Below are positions 54,036-63,668 of a DNA stretch of 64,000 nt, in pieces. The DNA lies in NCBI GenBank assembly GCA_028279185.1, contig JANQSS010000081.1:1-64000 (forward strand), written 5' to 3'. Below the pieces are notes generated by a model, which made no database searches, was not told the DNA's origin, and saw only the letters and a list, made by a program, of their open reading frames with translations. The stretch comes from Saprospiraceae bacterium. GTDB taxonomy: Bacteria > Bacteroidota > Bacteroidia > Chitinophagales > Saprospiraceae. The position numbers were made by a program, and so were the translations under genes. The stretch's first letter is position 1, and every line of letters begins with the position of its first letter.

Positions 54036-54126
54036 AACTCCCCTATAACCCCACCAATCCTATCTCCGAGTTACCTATTTTACCTACTTCTATTCCGGTT
54101 ATCACACCTATATCGCCCAATAAGCC
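54036..54126. repeat. Dispersed array-start element (E6)
   Basis: The best example: AACTCCCCTATAACCCCACC begins exactly at the end of the 13-bp box CATTACCGACAAC of the outermost cassette. Then ATCCTATCTCCGAGTTACC, TTCTATTCCGGTTATC and ATCGCCCAATAAG follow. Read on the minus strand it encodes LLGDIGVITGIEVGK...EIGLVGL-stop and ends GGGGAGTTGTC, GTT being the junction. Confidence 0.75.
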
Positions 54127-54477
54127 GAATTTAAGGGCTGAAATGCACTTTTCAGTTGACCAATATAGTATGCTTCTCAAGTGCCATAATGTAGACCAAG
54201 CCAATAGTGAGTGAAAAGAAGAAGAGGAGAAGAAGGACGTGTTTGGGAGCATAATTGATGTTCTATAGTTCTTGTGACAAGATAATAATTGTTCGCGGAA
54301 AGTTTGTACCATTTCCGATAATTTAGCGAGAGGTGACATCTAAAATCGGGAGTCTTGGTTCATGTTGTCGGCGGGGACGCGCAAGAACGGAGGAGTTCTA
54401 AGAATCAGGAGTTGTTTTTTAAACCTGAAGTGGTTTATTAAATTGAATAAAACGATTGGAACAGGTACAAGCAAAAA
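54127..54477. other. Gene-free region
   Basis: About 350 bases between the E6 element and the TetR gene with no gene or repeat recognised. Confidence 0.4.
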
Positions 54478-55143
54478 CTACCCCAGCACCCGTTGAATAT
54501 AAAAATTCAACAGCGCCACTACTTCATCAAAATTGTCTTCCGTCACATGCACGTCGGTCAACTTCGGCAAATGTTCGGCAAAGTAGATTTGGTTATTGGC
54601 CATTTCGAATAAATTGCTAGCAAAGGAATGCGGATAGGGAAAGTCCGTATCAATTTCAAGAATGACATCGGCTACCCGTTGAATAAGCCGCTTATAACTT
54701 TGAAAAAAGCCGTCCTTATTTTCCTCGTCGACGTTTTTGGTGTGATAGGCTTTGGAGGATTCGGCTATGATGATGCGGTGTAAGACTTTTTCATTGACAA
54801 ATTCAACGCGTGGATTTTCTTTTGTGGCGTCGACGAAGTTTTCGATTATAATTTTCAGCTTTCGGCGGGGCGAATCGATATTCTTCGTATTGTATTCAAT
54901 TAAGTAGCCAACCCAGTTCCAATACCATACGACTAAGTACAGCAATAGCAAGTGCTTATTCTCAAAGTATCGGTACAGCGAGGTTTCGTTAGAACCCATC
55001 CGTTGCGCCAATTTACGGAAGGTAAAGGACTCAAATCCAATCTCATCGATCAGCAAAATGCTATGTGTAATGATACTGCGACCAAGCTTTGTCTGCAGCG
55101 GGTCGCGCAAGGAAAGCCCTTCAGGTATTGATATGTCGCTCAT
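54478..55143 (-). CDS. TetR-family transcriptional regulator
   Basis: A 221-aa protein starting at MSDISIPEG; an earlier Met 18 bases upstream has no better support. The HTH (ITHSILLIDEIGFESFTFRKLAQRMGSNETSLYRYFENK) matches TetR. The C-terminal ligand domain has no recognisable ligand site. It is divergent from the SulP/carbonic anhydrase operon, with a perfect 14-bp palindrome between them. Confidence 0.88.
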   Translation of the reverse strand: MSDISIPEGLSLRDPLQTKLGRSIITHSILLIDEIGFESFTFRKLAQRMGSNETSLYRYFENKHLLLLYLVVWYWNWVGYLIEYNTKNIDSPRRKLKIIIENFVDATKENPRVEFVNEKVLHRIIIAESSKAYHTKNVDEENKDGFFQSYKRLIQRVADVILEIDTDFPYPHSFASNLFEMANNQIYFAEHLPKLTDVHVTEDNFDEVVALLNFYIQRVLG

Positions 55144-55214
55144 AATCAACATACAGCACAAAGATAAGGAATAACTACTGGTTTATGTAGAAGACCAACA
55201 ATCATAAGTTAATG

Positions 55215-55228
55215 TTATGTTAACATAA
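55215..55228. promoter_or_regulatory. TetR-type operator
   Basis: TTATGTTAACATAA is a perfect 14-bp palindrome in the 149-base divergent interval between TetR and SulP genes, 64 bases before the transporter start. The likely binding site for the adjacent TetR protein. Confidence 0.65.
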
Positions 55229-55292
55229 AAATAAGTAAAACTAATATCTAGAAAAGTATCCTTAGCTTTGCGCCTATTAAAACTGATGGATT

Positions 55293-56900
55293 ATGAAACA
55301 ATACATGACTAATCTTAAAAACGACATCCCTGCATCGATTGTCGTCTTTCTCGTTGCCGTACCCTTATGTCTGGGCATTGCGCTCGCCTCCGGAGCACCA
55401 CTCTTCTCCGGCATCATTGCCGGAATCGTCGGCGGAATTATAGTCGGCGCCCTGAGTGGTTCACAACTCGGCGTTAGCGGACCTGCTGCCGGACTTGCCG
55501 TTATCGTTTTAACGGCGATTCAAGATCTCGGTGCATTTGAGATCTTCTTACTAGCCGTCGTCATTGCCGGTATTTTTCAATTCGTTCTCGGCGTATTAAA
55601 AGCAGGAATTATCGGTTATTACTTTCCATCCTCTGTGATCAAGGGCATGTTGGCCGGGATTGGTGTCATCATATTCTTAAAACAAATTCCGCATGCGCTC
55701 GGGTATGACAAGGATTATGAAGGAAACCTTGCATTCACTCAAGCGGATGGACACAATACCTTTTCTCAATTTTATTATATGCTCGAAGGAATTTCTCCAG
55801 GTGCTATAATTATAGCTGCCCTTTCAATCGGAATATTAATTCTTTGGGAGCAAAAATTCATGAAGCGAATAGCATTATTCCGAATTGTGCAAGGACCCTT
55901 AGTCGTTGTGGCAGGAGGTATTTTATTATATATGGTATTTCAAGGCACGTCCTTTGCGTTAAAAGCCGACCAGATTGTTTCCATTCCCGTGGCTGATGGT
56001 TTTGCCGGATTTATTGATTTATTTACGTTTCCTGATTTTTCGCAATGGAATAATCCAAAGGTTTATACCGTGGCCATCACCTTGGCTGTAGTCGCCTCAT
56101 TGGAAACGTTGCTTTGTCTCGAGGCGACCGACAAACTGGACCCTTTGAAGCGTGTCAGTCCCGCAAATAAAGAATTACGCGCGCAAGGTATCGGCAACCT
56201 TGTCTCCGGACTCGTAGGCGGATTACCTGTAACACAGGTTATTGTTCGCAGTTCGACAAATATTTTATCCGGTGGAAAAACTAAAGTTTCTGCTATTTTA
56301 CATGGTTTCATTCTACTCGGAAGCGCAATGGCTATTCCGGTTGTGTTAAATATGATTCCGCTTGCTTGTTTGGCCGCTATATTATTCCTGGTTGGCTATA
56401 AATTAGCTAAGCCAAGTCTATTCAAAGAAATGTATGCCAAAGGTATGTCTTCGTTTATACCTTTCATAGTAACAATTGTCGGCATTGTCATGACGGATTT
56501 ATTAGTTGGAATTGGTATCGGAATGGCGGTCGCCATATTTTATATCCTATACGACAACTATAAAAAACCGTTTTTATTCGAGTCGGGCAAACACCTGGGT
56601 GCAAACAATGAAGTTGTGATCGAATTAACCGAAGATGTAACATTTCTGAATAAAGCGAATATTCAACGTGCACTGAATGTTATTCCAAACGATAGCAAAG
56701 TCGTCATCGATGCATCGAAATCAATTAATATTCATGTCGACGTCATTGAAATTATCGAGGAATTTGAAATCAACGCCAAAGAACGAAACATTGAAGTACA
56801 AGTAATCGAACGAAATCAAAAACGAACGCCTCCTTCGATTGTGAAAAACTTCGAAAAAACAATTAAAAAAATTAACCTGGAGCCAGCTTTGGCCAATTAA
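55293..56900 (+). CDS. SulP-family anion (probably bicarbonate) transporter
   Basis: A 535-aa membrane protein with about 11-12 helices, matching SulP: DIPASIVVFLVAVPLCLGIALASGAPL near the start, GSQLGVSGPAAGLAVIVLTA (the sulfate-transporter signature region), and GLVGGLPVTQVIVRSS near residue 310. The C-terminal 110 residues form a STAS-like domain (VVIELTEDVTFLNKANIQRAL, KVVIDASKSINIHVDV). The downstream beta-carbonic anhydrase 6 bases away suggests bicarbonate as substrate, as in BicA-type SulP transporters. Confidence 0.85.
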   Translation: MKQYMTNLKNDIPASIVVFLVAVPLCLGIALASGAPLFSGIIAGIVGGIIVGALSGSQLGVSGPAAGLAVIVLTAIQDLGAFEIFLLAVVIAGIFQFVLGVLKAGIIGYYFPSSVIKGMLAGIGVIIFLKQIPHALGYDKDYEGNLAFTQADGHNTFSQFYYMLEGISPGAIIIAALSIGILILWEQKFMKRIALFRIVQGPLVVVAGGILLYMVFQGTSFALKADQIVSIPVADGFAGFIDLFTFPDFSQWNNPKVYTVAITLAVVASLETLLCLEATDKLDPLKRVSPANKELRAQGIGNLVSGLVGGLPVTQVIVRSSTNILSGGKTKVSAILHGFILLGSAMAIPVVLNMIPLACLAAILFLVGYKLAKPSLFKEMYAKGMSSFIPFIVTIVGIVMTDLLVGIGIGMAVAIFYILYDNYKKPFLFESGKHLGANNEVVIELTEDVTFLNKANIQRALNVIPNDSKVVIDASKSINIHVDVIEIIEEFEINAKERNIEVQVIERNQKRTPPSIVKNFEKTIKKINLEPALAN

Positions 56901-56905
56901 AAAAG

Positions 56906-57553
56906 ATGATCATGTTAGAAACATTAGAAAACTATACACAAACCAAAACATCTCAGACGGCATTAACAAGCCAGGATGCCAAACAACTGTTACAAGATGG
57001 CAATCAGCGCTTTGTGTCCAAGTCAACGATCAATAGAAATTTTGATAAGCAAATCGAAGCGACCAGTACCGGGCAGTATCCGTTCGCAGCTATAGTGAGT
57101 TGTATTGATTCCCGGATACCTACCGAAATCGTTTTTGATCAAGGCATCGGCGACATTTTCAATGCACGTGTTGCGGGCAACTTTGTCAACGACGACATTC
57201 TAGGCAGCCTGGAGTTCGCGTGTAAACTGGCCGGGTCTAAGCTTATTGTCATCATGGGGCACACTTCTTGCGGTGCCGTAAAAGGGGCTTGCGATCATGC
57301 TAAACTGGGTAACCTCACGGGTATGTTAGAAAATATCAACCCGGCACTTGGTAAGGTGGAAACGTCCCCGGATGAAGATCGAAGCTCAGCCAATACACCC
57401 TTTGTCAACAAAGTAGCCGTGCAAAATGTATACCTTAACATCGAAAAACTAAAAAACGACAGTCCTGTACTACGTGAAATGGTCGATGCCGGCGAAATTG
57501 AAGTCGTCGGTGCTATGTACGACGTAGCGACGGGCAAGGTCGACTTCTTGTAA
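56906..57553 (+). CDS. Beta-carbonic anhydrase
   Basis: A 215-aa zinc enzyme. Ligands are Cys66, Asp68, Arg70 (SCIDSR), His119 and Cys122 (GHTSCGAVKGA), the standard beta-class set, so it interconverts CO2 and bicarbonate. It follows a SulP transporter by 6 bases and precedes a DUF2490 gene, with which it overlaps by one base. Together they probably supply bicarbonate for biosynthesis or pH control. Confidence 0.92.
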   Translation: MIMLETLENYTQTKTSQTALTSQDAKQLLQDGNQRFVSKSTINRNFDKQIEATSTGQYPFAAIVSCIDSRIPTEIVFDQGIGDIFNARVAGNFVNDDILGSLEFACKLAGSKLIVIMGHTSCGAVKGACDHAKLGNLTGMLENINPALGKVETSPDEDRSSANTPFVNKVAVQNVYLNIEKLKNDSPVLREMVDAGEIEVVGAMYDVATGKVDFL

Positions 57554-58203
57554 TGAAATATTTATTCACGATCGTAACACTCAGCTTCTTGCCCATGATT
57601 ATGTATGGGCAAGACAGCAACTTAGGAAACTGGTTTTTATTATTTGGAAATAAACAACTGTCGGACAAGGTCAATTGGCATCATGAAGTGCAGTATAGAA
57701 ACTACAACTTTGCCGGAGACCTCGAACAATTATTGCTGCGTACCGGCATAGGTGTTAATATCGCCCCTAAGACCAATTTACTCGGGGGCTATGGTTTTAT
57801 TCGCAGCGAAAACTATATAAATGCCGATGACAAAATAGTTATAAATGAACACCGTATTTTCCAACAACTCATTACTCGCCAGCAATTAAATAAAGTTGGA
57901 CTGCAACATCGATACCGTTTTGAACAGCGGTTTGTGGAAGATGACTTTAGGTTACGTTTTCGCTATTTTCTAGGATTTTCCCTTCCACTATCATCCGATG
58001 AGCGCGTTAACCAGTTTTACCTTTCCGCCTACAATGAAATTTTTATAAATACGGAGAATACGATTTTTGATCGAAACCGATTGTACGGCGGATTGGGTTT
58101 AAAAGTTTCCGATAATTTACGATTCGAAGTGGGATATATGAATCAATTCTTTTCGGTAGGTGGACGAGATCAATTAAATCTTGTTACGTTTTTTAATTGG
58201 TAA
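57553..58203 (+). CDS. DUF2490-like outer-membrane protein
   Basis: A 216-aa protein with a signal peptide (to about residue 19) and the DUF2490 layout: SNLGNWFLLFGNKQLSDKVNWHHEVQYRNY, RHRYRFEQRF and FRYFLGFSLPL, ending in strand-like EVGYMNQFF ... NLVTFFNW. These are predicted outer-membrane barrels frequent beside carbonic anhydrase or transport genes in Bacteroidota. Third gene of the operon. Confidence 0.8.
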   Translation: MKYLFTIVTLSFLPMIMYGQDSNLGNWFLLFGNKQLSDKVNWHHEVQYRNYNFAGDLEQLLLRTGIGVNIAPKTNLLGGYGFIRSENYINADDKIVINEHRIFQQLITRQQLNKVGLQHRYRFEQRFVEDDFRLRFRYFLGFSLPLSSDERVNQFYLSAYNEIFINTENTIFDRNRLYGGLGLKVSDNLRFEVGYMNQFFSVGGRDQLNLVTFFNW

Positions 58204-58508
58204 TGTGGTAATGCCTGCCCGCCAGAGGAGGCTGAAAATTGGTGTAGATATTCGCGTGGCTTATTTATAAATTATAACAAATCTCAACCCAGGAGGTTTC
58301 ATAAAAGACTTCCGCATTTATTCGAACTACCAATATGTAGTTTCACTTGCTCGAATAGATAAACGCAACCCGCAGGATTTTACGTTCGACTTAAAAATAT
58401 GTTGAATTTGGCGACACGTACTCGTCTTCTCATCGTTCAAATTTTGCATGCCACGCAGTAGTGAAAGAAATTTCCTAACTTCATCTAATCACATTATACG
58501 ATTCGACT
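58204..58508. other. Gene-free region with repeated hairpin
   Basis: Contains AACCCGCAGGATT at 58367-58379, a near copy of the hairpin at 14501-14513, with the same flank (GAATAGATAAACGC). No gene. Confidence 0.5.
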
Positions 58509-60173
58509 ATGAAAACATACCGAAACTTCCTCATCCTTATTTTGTTCACGCTAACCATTTTATGTCCAAACGCAGAAGCTTACTTTTTTACACCTGATAC
58601 GTGCTTTGACGCCATCAACATTGATAGTTTTTTGGATTGCCCGGAGGTAGATAATACGATTTATGTTGATACCGATTCGATTGTGCAGGAGCCGTTTGAC
58701 TGGTCTTTAATTCCACAAAATGATCTCAGCTGTATGGATACGTCTAATGGCATTTGGCTTTACTTTACTGCTTTAAACAATAATATCGTTATAAGAGACG
58801 TGTTACAAAACGGTGCTTGGGCAGCACTATACCCAATTGACAACTGTACCGTTTTGCCTCGGAGGTTCTGCCATCCATTGCCAATATTTGACATTGACGA
58901 CCAAGTTGGACATAATCAACTTAACCCTGGGTCACCTTATTTATTATATGTTTTTCACCAGGATTCCTTAGAAACATCTATTGAAATTTGTGTTGATAAT
59001 AATCGGCAATGTGATGTTCCTATTCTTTTTTCTCCTTCTTATTGTCAGACTGTGCCCATTTGTGGATTATCAAGTTTGGACAATTATTGTTTTCAAATGG
59101 CCACAAACGAAAACGACGAGGGATGGCCTGGGTGTTCTACTTTCTTACATGATCCGAATTGGTTTTCTTTTGTGGCAGGCACTTCAAATGCAACATTAGG
59201 AATACGCGCTTCAAACTGTTTAACAGGTGCTGGAATACAATTTGAAGTCTACAGCCTTCCTTTTGTAGATTCATTTGGCATGAATCAGTCATTTTGTCCA
59301 GCAGCTGAACTGGACACGCCACTTCTTGGATGTATCTATTCGGAGTTTCCACTTTCCGCCGACATGGACGTTTTTATTCAAGTTCCGACACAAGTCGGAC
59401 ATACCTATGGCATTGTAGTCGATGGTTGGGCAGGTGATTTATGTGATGTTCATATCGAAGTTTTTTCTGGAGGTGGTTTTATTGACGTGAGTGGATTAAC
59501 TCCTCCTCCTCCCTTGTTTACCGATTCGGTTTTTCCTTTCATCTCAGACACGGTATGTGTTGGGAGTGAAGACATACAATTTTTTGCTCAAGAATTACTC
59601 GGTATAGACATCTATAATTGGACTATTAATGGACAAGACGTGGTAGCTGGTCAAAATGCTTCATCTGTCTTATTGGACTTTTTAAATCCGGGTAACTATG
59701 AAATTTGCATTCAGGTAGATAATTATTGCACACACTCGGAATTATCTTGCATTGAAGTTGTTGCGGTTTCTTTAGATACACTTGTGATCGACACGACAGT
59801 TACCGCTGGTTCAGTTATTGCAGATAATGTCATTTATCAAGACACAATTATTGTCTTACCAAGAGATCCTTTGGTGACCTGTCAAGGATTTATTCAGCTC
59901 AATGTGGACATTATATCTTCTGTATCCAATATTCCTCAATCAAATGTTCACCTATACCCAACCCTAACATCGGACGTAGTTTTAATTACTGCCAATGAAA
60001 AAATAAAAAATATTACAATTATTGGTTTAAATGGTGGTGTTTATAAAACAATCGCTATTAACCATAATAAAACAGAATTGTCATTTGTGGCCCTACCAGA
60101 TGGAATTTATGCCTTACAGGTAGAAATGATGACGTCAACCGCAATACGTAAGGTTATAAAAGTTTCGCAGTAG
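58509..60173 (+). CDS. Large secreted protein with T9SS sorting domain
   Basis: A 554-aa protein with a signal peptide (to about residue 24). It has a Cys-rich, Asp-rich N-terminal region with repeats of the form DTCFDAINIDSFLDCPEVDN ... DLSCMDTSNGIWLYFTA (predicted beta-sandwich modules), a PKD-like segment (YNWTINGQDVVAGQNAS) near 380, and a C-terminal type IX sorting domain (HLYPTLTSDVVLI ... GIYALQVEMM). It is a surface or extracellular protein of unknown ligand. It stands alone. Confidence 0.75.
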   Translation: MKTYRNFLILILFTLTILCPNAEAYFFTPDTCFDAINIDSFLDCPEVDNTIYVDTDSIVQEPFDWSLIPQNDLSCMDTSNGIWLYFTALNNNIVIRDVLQNGAWAALYPIDNCTVLPRRFCHPLPIFDIDDQVGHNQLNPGSPYLLYVFHQDSLETSIEICVDNNRQCDVPILFSPSYCQTVPICGLSSLDNYCFQMATNENDEGWPGCSTFLHDPNWFSFVAGTSNATLGIRASNCLTGAGIQFEVYSLPFVDSFGMNQSFCPAAELDTPLLGCIYSEFPLSADMDVFIQVPTQVGHTYGIVVDGWAGDLCDVHIEVFSGGGFIDVSGLTPPPPLFTDSVFPFISDTVCVGSEDIQFFAQELLGIDIYNWTINGQDVVAGQNASSVLLDFLNPGNYEICIQVDNYCTHSELSCIEVVAVSLDTLVIDTTVTAGSVIADNVIYQDTIIVLPRDPLVTCQGFIQLNVDIISSVSNIPQSNVHLYPTLTSDVVLITANEKIKNITIIGLNGGVYKTIAINHNKTELSFVALPDGIYALQVEMMTSTAIRKVIKVSQ

Positions 60174-60291
60174 AGTAGTACGAAAATTTTATTTCTAATA
60201 TCGATGTAGTTTCTAAAAATTCCGGGTAGCATAATTTTATAAGCATAGTATGTTGCAGTTTAATAATAAAACCTGATCTCTACTGCTAATA

Positions 60292-60816
60292 CTACCGACT
60301 AAATTCTAGAATCAAATCCAAGCTTGTCGAGGCTAGTCCACCCCCTGTGATCACAGAAGTAGAAGCGGAACTTGAAAGTGTTAATTTTGAATCGCTTAAC
60401 TCTTCAATGAGATATTCCTGATCCTGCCCCTGGTTAGACATAGTGATTGTATTGCCAGAACGAGACCATTCACCAGTCGCACTAAAGAATCCTTGGGTTG
60501 CAGGGACCTCTTGCACTATAGTTTGACCAAGCGTCGTTGTTGTCAGTCGTATGTCATACGAGCCAGCTCCCGTGACCGTGTTGGGGTCTTCAGCAAAAGT
60601 CATTAAAAAATCAATATTTATTGCTTCACCCGTATAATCTGAAGTGACAGTTCCGTATTGATTAGTGGTTGTACTTACACCCTCGTATGTATAGGCATCC
60701 ATACGCCAATCGCCAAGTAGTTGATTTGTGGCAGTATTATTGTCATCATCGGAGCTACAAGAAACAATGGAAATGGATAATAAACAAATGAGAGCACATT
60801 GACTTAGAAGTTTCAT
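60292..60816 (-). CDS. Lipocalin-like lipoprotein
   Basis: A 174-aa lipoprotein (lipobox IVSC, Cys20; followed by SSDDDNN, the surface-export-like acidic tail of Bacteroidota lipoproteins). LLGDWRMDAYTYEG begins the lipocalin-like fold. Function unknown. Confidence 0.75.
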   Translation of the reverse strand: MKLLSQCALICLLSISIVSCSSDDDNNTATNQLLGDWRMDAYTYEGVSTTTNQYGTVTSDYTGEAINIDFLMTFAEDPNTVTGAGSYDIRLTTTTLGQTIVQEVPATQGFFSATGEWSRSGNTITMSNQGQDQEYLIEELSDSKLTLSSSASTSVITGGGLASTSLDLILEFSR

Positions 60817-60899
60817 AGTTGTGTTTTTTAATTATATCCAAAAACAACAAAAAGTGTGCCAAACGCTAAACCAGGATTTTTTTAATGTACAAAAAACCT

Positions 60900-61943
60900 C
60901 TATTCCATCGTTGCACACAAAGCCAACGACAGCGTCTTTTTATCTATTTCCGGATCGCGATAATAGTGATCTAAGCCAAGCTCTGAAATAACAATTCCCT
61001 GATCAGTAATTTCATCAGCTATGGGTGTAAGTCCGTCATTCGGACCGAGATGGCGCATGGAGCAATATCGTGATTTAATATCCTTACTGATTTGCGTGGA
61101 AAGAGGAATACCTACAAAATGAATTATTTTTAAATGAGAAGGAAATTTTAAATCAGTATAAGTTTTTGTTCTGCGCACATAACTCATGTCATGAACAAGG
61201 TCGAATTTTAAACCACGCTTCCATAATAAAATTCGGGTTAAAAAGGATTTCGGAAATTTTAAACTTTGATCAGCAATTGGACTTCCGCGAAGAATTCCAC
61301 CTACACTGACCCAGGCCTGAATGGATGATGCAATATCGGCATCCAGATATTTTCCGAGTGCCAAAGATGTTTCCAGTCCACCTTTACTGGCGCTAACAAG
61401 TACAATTTTATCATGCGCGCTACTCAGCTGCTTTAACCGATTGACAATCAACTGCGCATTGTCTTCGACTAAGCCCCATTCTTCGGTTTCGATCAACTCA
61501 TTATCAACACCAATGCTATTTAAGAGCTTTATTTGTTGGGCAAAGTTTGCACCGGTCGTTGTATCTTCTTTGTAGGCGAGCCCGGGAATAAATAAAACGT
61601 AATATTTTTTTAACCTTGATAAATCTAATGATTGACCTTCCGCCTGATATCGATTGAAGGTTTGATAATGGCTTTGGTATTTACCGTTATGTTGGTCGCG
61701 AAATATGCGATTCATAAAATAAAGTGACGCCACATCTCTCGAATATTGCGAACTTATTTTGGCAAGTGTAGCTGTATTGAGTAGTTGCTTGTCAAATTCG
61801 GCCAATTTGCCCAGTACGGTTTCATCATCTTGTACGAATAATGCAGCTAATTCATGATCGAGCGGAATAGACATGTGTTGCCCACAAAAATCACCTGTTG
61901 CTTCATGTATTTTTTTTAAACGAAAAAATCGCCGAATATTCAT
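60900..61943 (-). CDS. Alpha/beta-hydrolase-like protein
   Basis: A 347-aa cytosolic protein. Its core shows YYVLFIPGLAYK, a nucleophile elbow VSASKGG (Ser about 191), and a late DGLTPIAD and GLDHYYRD, candidate Asp and His. The SASKGG elbow deviates from GxSxG but fits lipase-like relatives. Substrate unknown. It has no operon partner. Confidence 0.65.
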   Translation of the reverse strand: MNIRRFFRLKKIHEATGDFCGQHMSIPLDHELAALFVQDDETVLGKLAEFDKQLLNTATLAKISSQYSRDVASLYFMNRIFRDQHNGKYQSHYQTFNRYQAEGQSLDLSRLKKYYVLFIPGLAYKEDTTTGANFAQQIKLLNSIGVDNELIETEEWGLVEDNAQLIVNRLKQLSSAHDKIVLVSASKGGLETSLALGKYLDADIASSIQAWVSVGGILRGSPIADQSLKFPKSFLTRILLWKRGLKFDLVHDMSYVRRTKTYTDLKFPSHLKIIHFVGIPLSTQISKDIKSRYCSMRHLGPNDGLTPIADEITDQGIVISELGLDHYYRDPEIDKKTLSLALCATME

Positions 61944-62017
61944 AGGTTTTTGTTAGTGCGCGACAATGATAGGAAAATTATCTATTAAATGGATCGGAAG
62001 TGGTTGGCCAAAGCCTC

Positions 62018-63463
62018 CTACTGTTCTTTCGTGCGCACTCCGGTAAAAAAACCGTCGGCATATGTAGAGACGGCGATGATTTCTCCCTCTTTTTCATGAA
62101 AAAGAAAGCGATCATACGGATATGCTTGCCAGGAAAAAACGAATGGCTCTATTTGAAATAAAGCCGCGCCGGGCGTTTCGGTATTTGGATTATCATAAAA
62201 TAATTGACCGTTGGATTGGGTGATTATACGTGTATTTGGAGTGGCATTGCCCCATCTATCCATACTGACGTATGTACCCACAAACTTTTCAATATGGGCA
62301 ACGGGGTGTTTCACCAATGCAGGGGGAGATTCGTTTAATACAATAGGCATGATGCGATGACGAAGCATCCATACTTCTTCCGGTGAGTAATTTGTATTTA
62401 TAACGGCCGCAAAAGTGAATCCGGTTTTTGGATAATGCGCCAGCATCGCCCAGCCCGTTCCCTTATATCCACCCGAGTGTCCAAATACGTAATGTGAATT
62501 AAAAAGACCAAATTTTACACCTAAGCCGTAATCAATTGAAAGTGCATCTAAGTGCGTCGGGGATATTATTTTGTCTAACGATGATTTAGAAAGAAAAGAA
62601 CCGTTTGTCGTGGCTTGCATTAGTTTGAGTAAATCAATGAGGGAAGAAGACAGTCCGCCATCGCCTTTCATGCCTTTAGTCATCATGTGGAAGCTCGTGT
62701 CTGGTGTCTCTTCCGAGACTTCATAGCCCATTGTGGCTTTTGATGAGTGCCAATTTTGAGGCCACATACCAATAGACGGAAGGCTTAACGGACGGCTAAT
62801 TATTTTTTGAATAATATTATGGAAAGTATCATTTTCAATTACTTCTATAATTCGAGATAGGATGGCATAACCTGCATTGGAGTATGAATAATGACTACCG
62901 GGCTGGAAGAATAAAGGTTTGTCGAGAAAAGTATAGAGTTCGGCATCCGTAAAGACGCGATGATGATGAATGTAAAGGCTGTCAAACCAGTCTTCATGGT
63001 CGATTAAACCTGATTGATGTCGGAGTAAATGTTCAATCGTGATTTTATCCATAAAAGGCCGATTAGGGAAGTTCGGTAAATAATCGACGACTTTATCATC
63101 CAGTGAACATTTTCCGTCTTCCACCAACTTCATAGTAATTAATGCCGTAATAAATTTGGAGACCGAGGCAATCGGAAATATGGTTTCAGGAGTTATGGGG
63201 CTTTTTGTAGAAAGATTAGCAAGTCCATATCCCTTTGTAAAAAGTATACTATCGTTTTGTGCCAGGCCAAGAGCTAAACCTACCGTATTTCCCTTCGCTA
63301 TAAAATGTTCACAAATCGAGTCTATGGCATGTAATTGGTGCTTGGTTAAAATCGGGTCAGAATCCGTATTTGATTCGCCTTGCTTGCATGCAACAATTGT
63401 GAACAGAAGGCATGCGGCAAACCACACGTTTTTATACATTTTTTTGGAGTTGAAATGCATCAT
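62018..63463 (-). CDS. Serine hydrolase lipoprotein (beta-lactamase-related)
   Basis: A 481-aa protein with lipobox IVAC (Cys26). Active-site motifs SVSK region (Ser100, Lys103), YSNAGY (about 195) and HSGG (about 332) fit class C beta-lactamase-like hydrolases. Unlike the two relatives at 5689 and 25572, it has no TPR. The start could be the second in-frame Met, 24 bases downstream. Its natural substrate is unknown. Confidence 0.85.
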   Translation of the reverse strand: MMHFNSKKMYKNVWFAACLLFTIVACKQGESNTDSDPILTKHQLHAIDSICEHFIAKGNTVGLALGLAQNDSILFTKGYGLANLSTKSPITPETIFPIASVSKFITALITMKLVEDGKCSLDDKVVDYLPNFPNRPFMDKITIEHLLRHQSGLIDHEDWFDSLYIHHHRVFTDAELYTFLDKPLFFQPGSHYSYSNAGYAILSRIIEVIENDTFHNIIQKIISRPLSLPSIGMWPQNWHSSKATMGYEVSEETPDTSFHMMTKGMKGDGGLSSSLIDLLKLMQATTNGSFLSKSSLDKIISPTHLDALSIDYGLGVKFGLFNSHYVFGHSGGYKGTGWAMLAHYPKTGFTFAAVINTNYSPEEVWMLRHRIMPIVLNESPPALVKHPVAHIEKFVGTYVSMDRWGNATPNTRIITQSNGQLFYDNPNTETPGAALFQIEPFVFSWQAYPYDRFLFHEKEGEIIAVSTYADGFFTGVRTKEQ

Positions 63464-63668
63464 TTGTGCAAATTATAAATGTACGAAATGATCAACAGAG
63501 TGCATAACGTAGCGGCGAACTGTAGCTTGAAATAAGACTATGTTATAGGCAGTAAATTATATACTGAATAAATCAATGGGCCTACTTTCCAACCTCGAAG
63601 ACATATTCCGTGCTCGTGAAAACAATGATTACTCAACCTTTGGGGTTTTGACCCAATCTGATGGTAGA

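Noticed and set aside
13917..54339. Frames ending in ...EIGLLGL-stop at 13917, 39114 and 54043, which might represent a conserved small protein
   Set aside because: Only the last 25 codons, inside the dispersed element, are alike; upstream parts are unrelated. A conserved tail with mostly synonymous changes cannot be fully excluded, but the DNA element explains the match.
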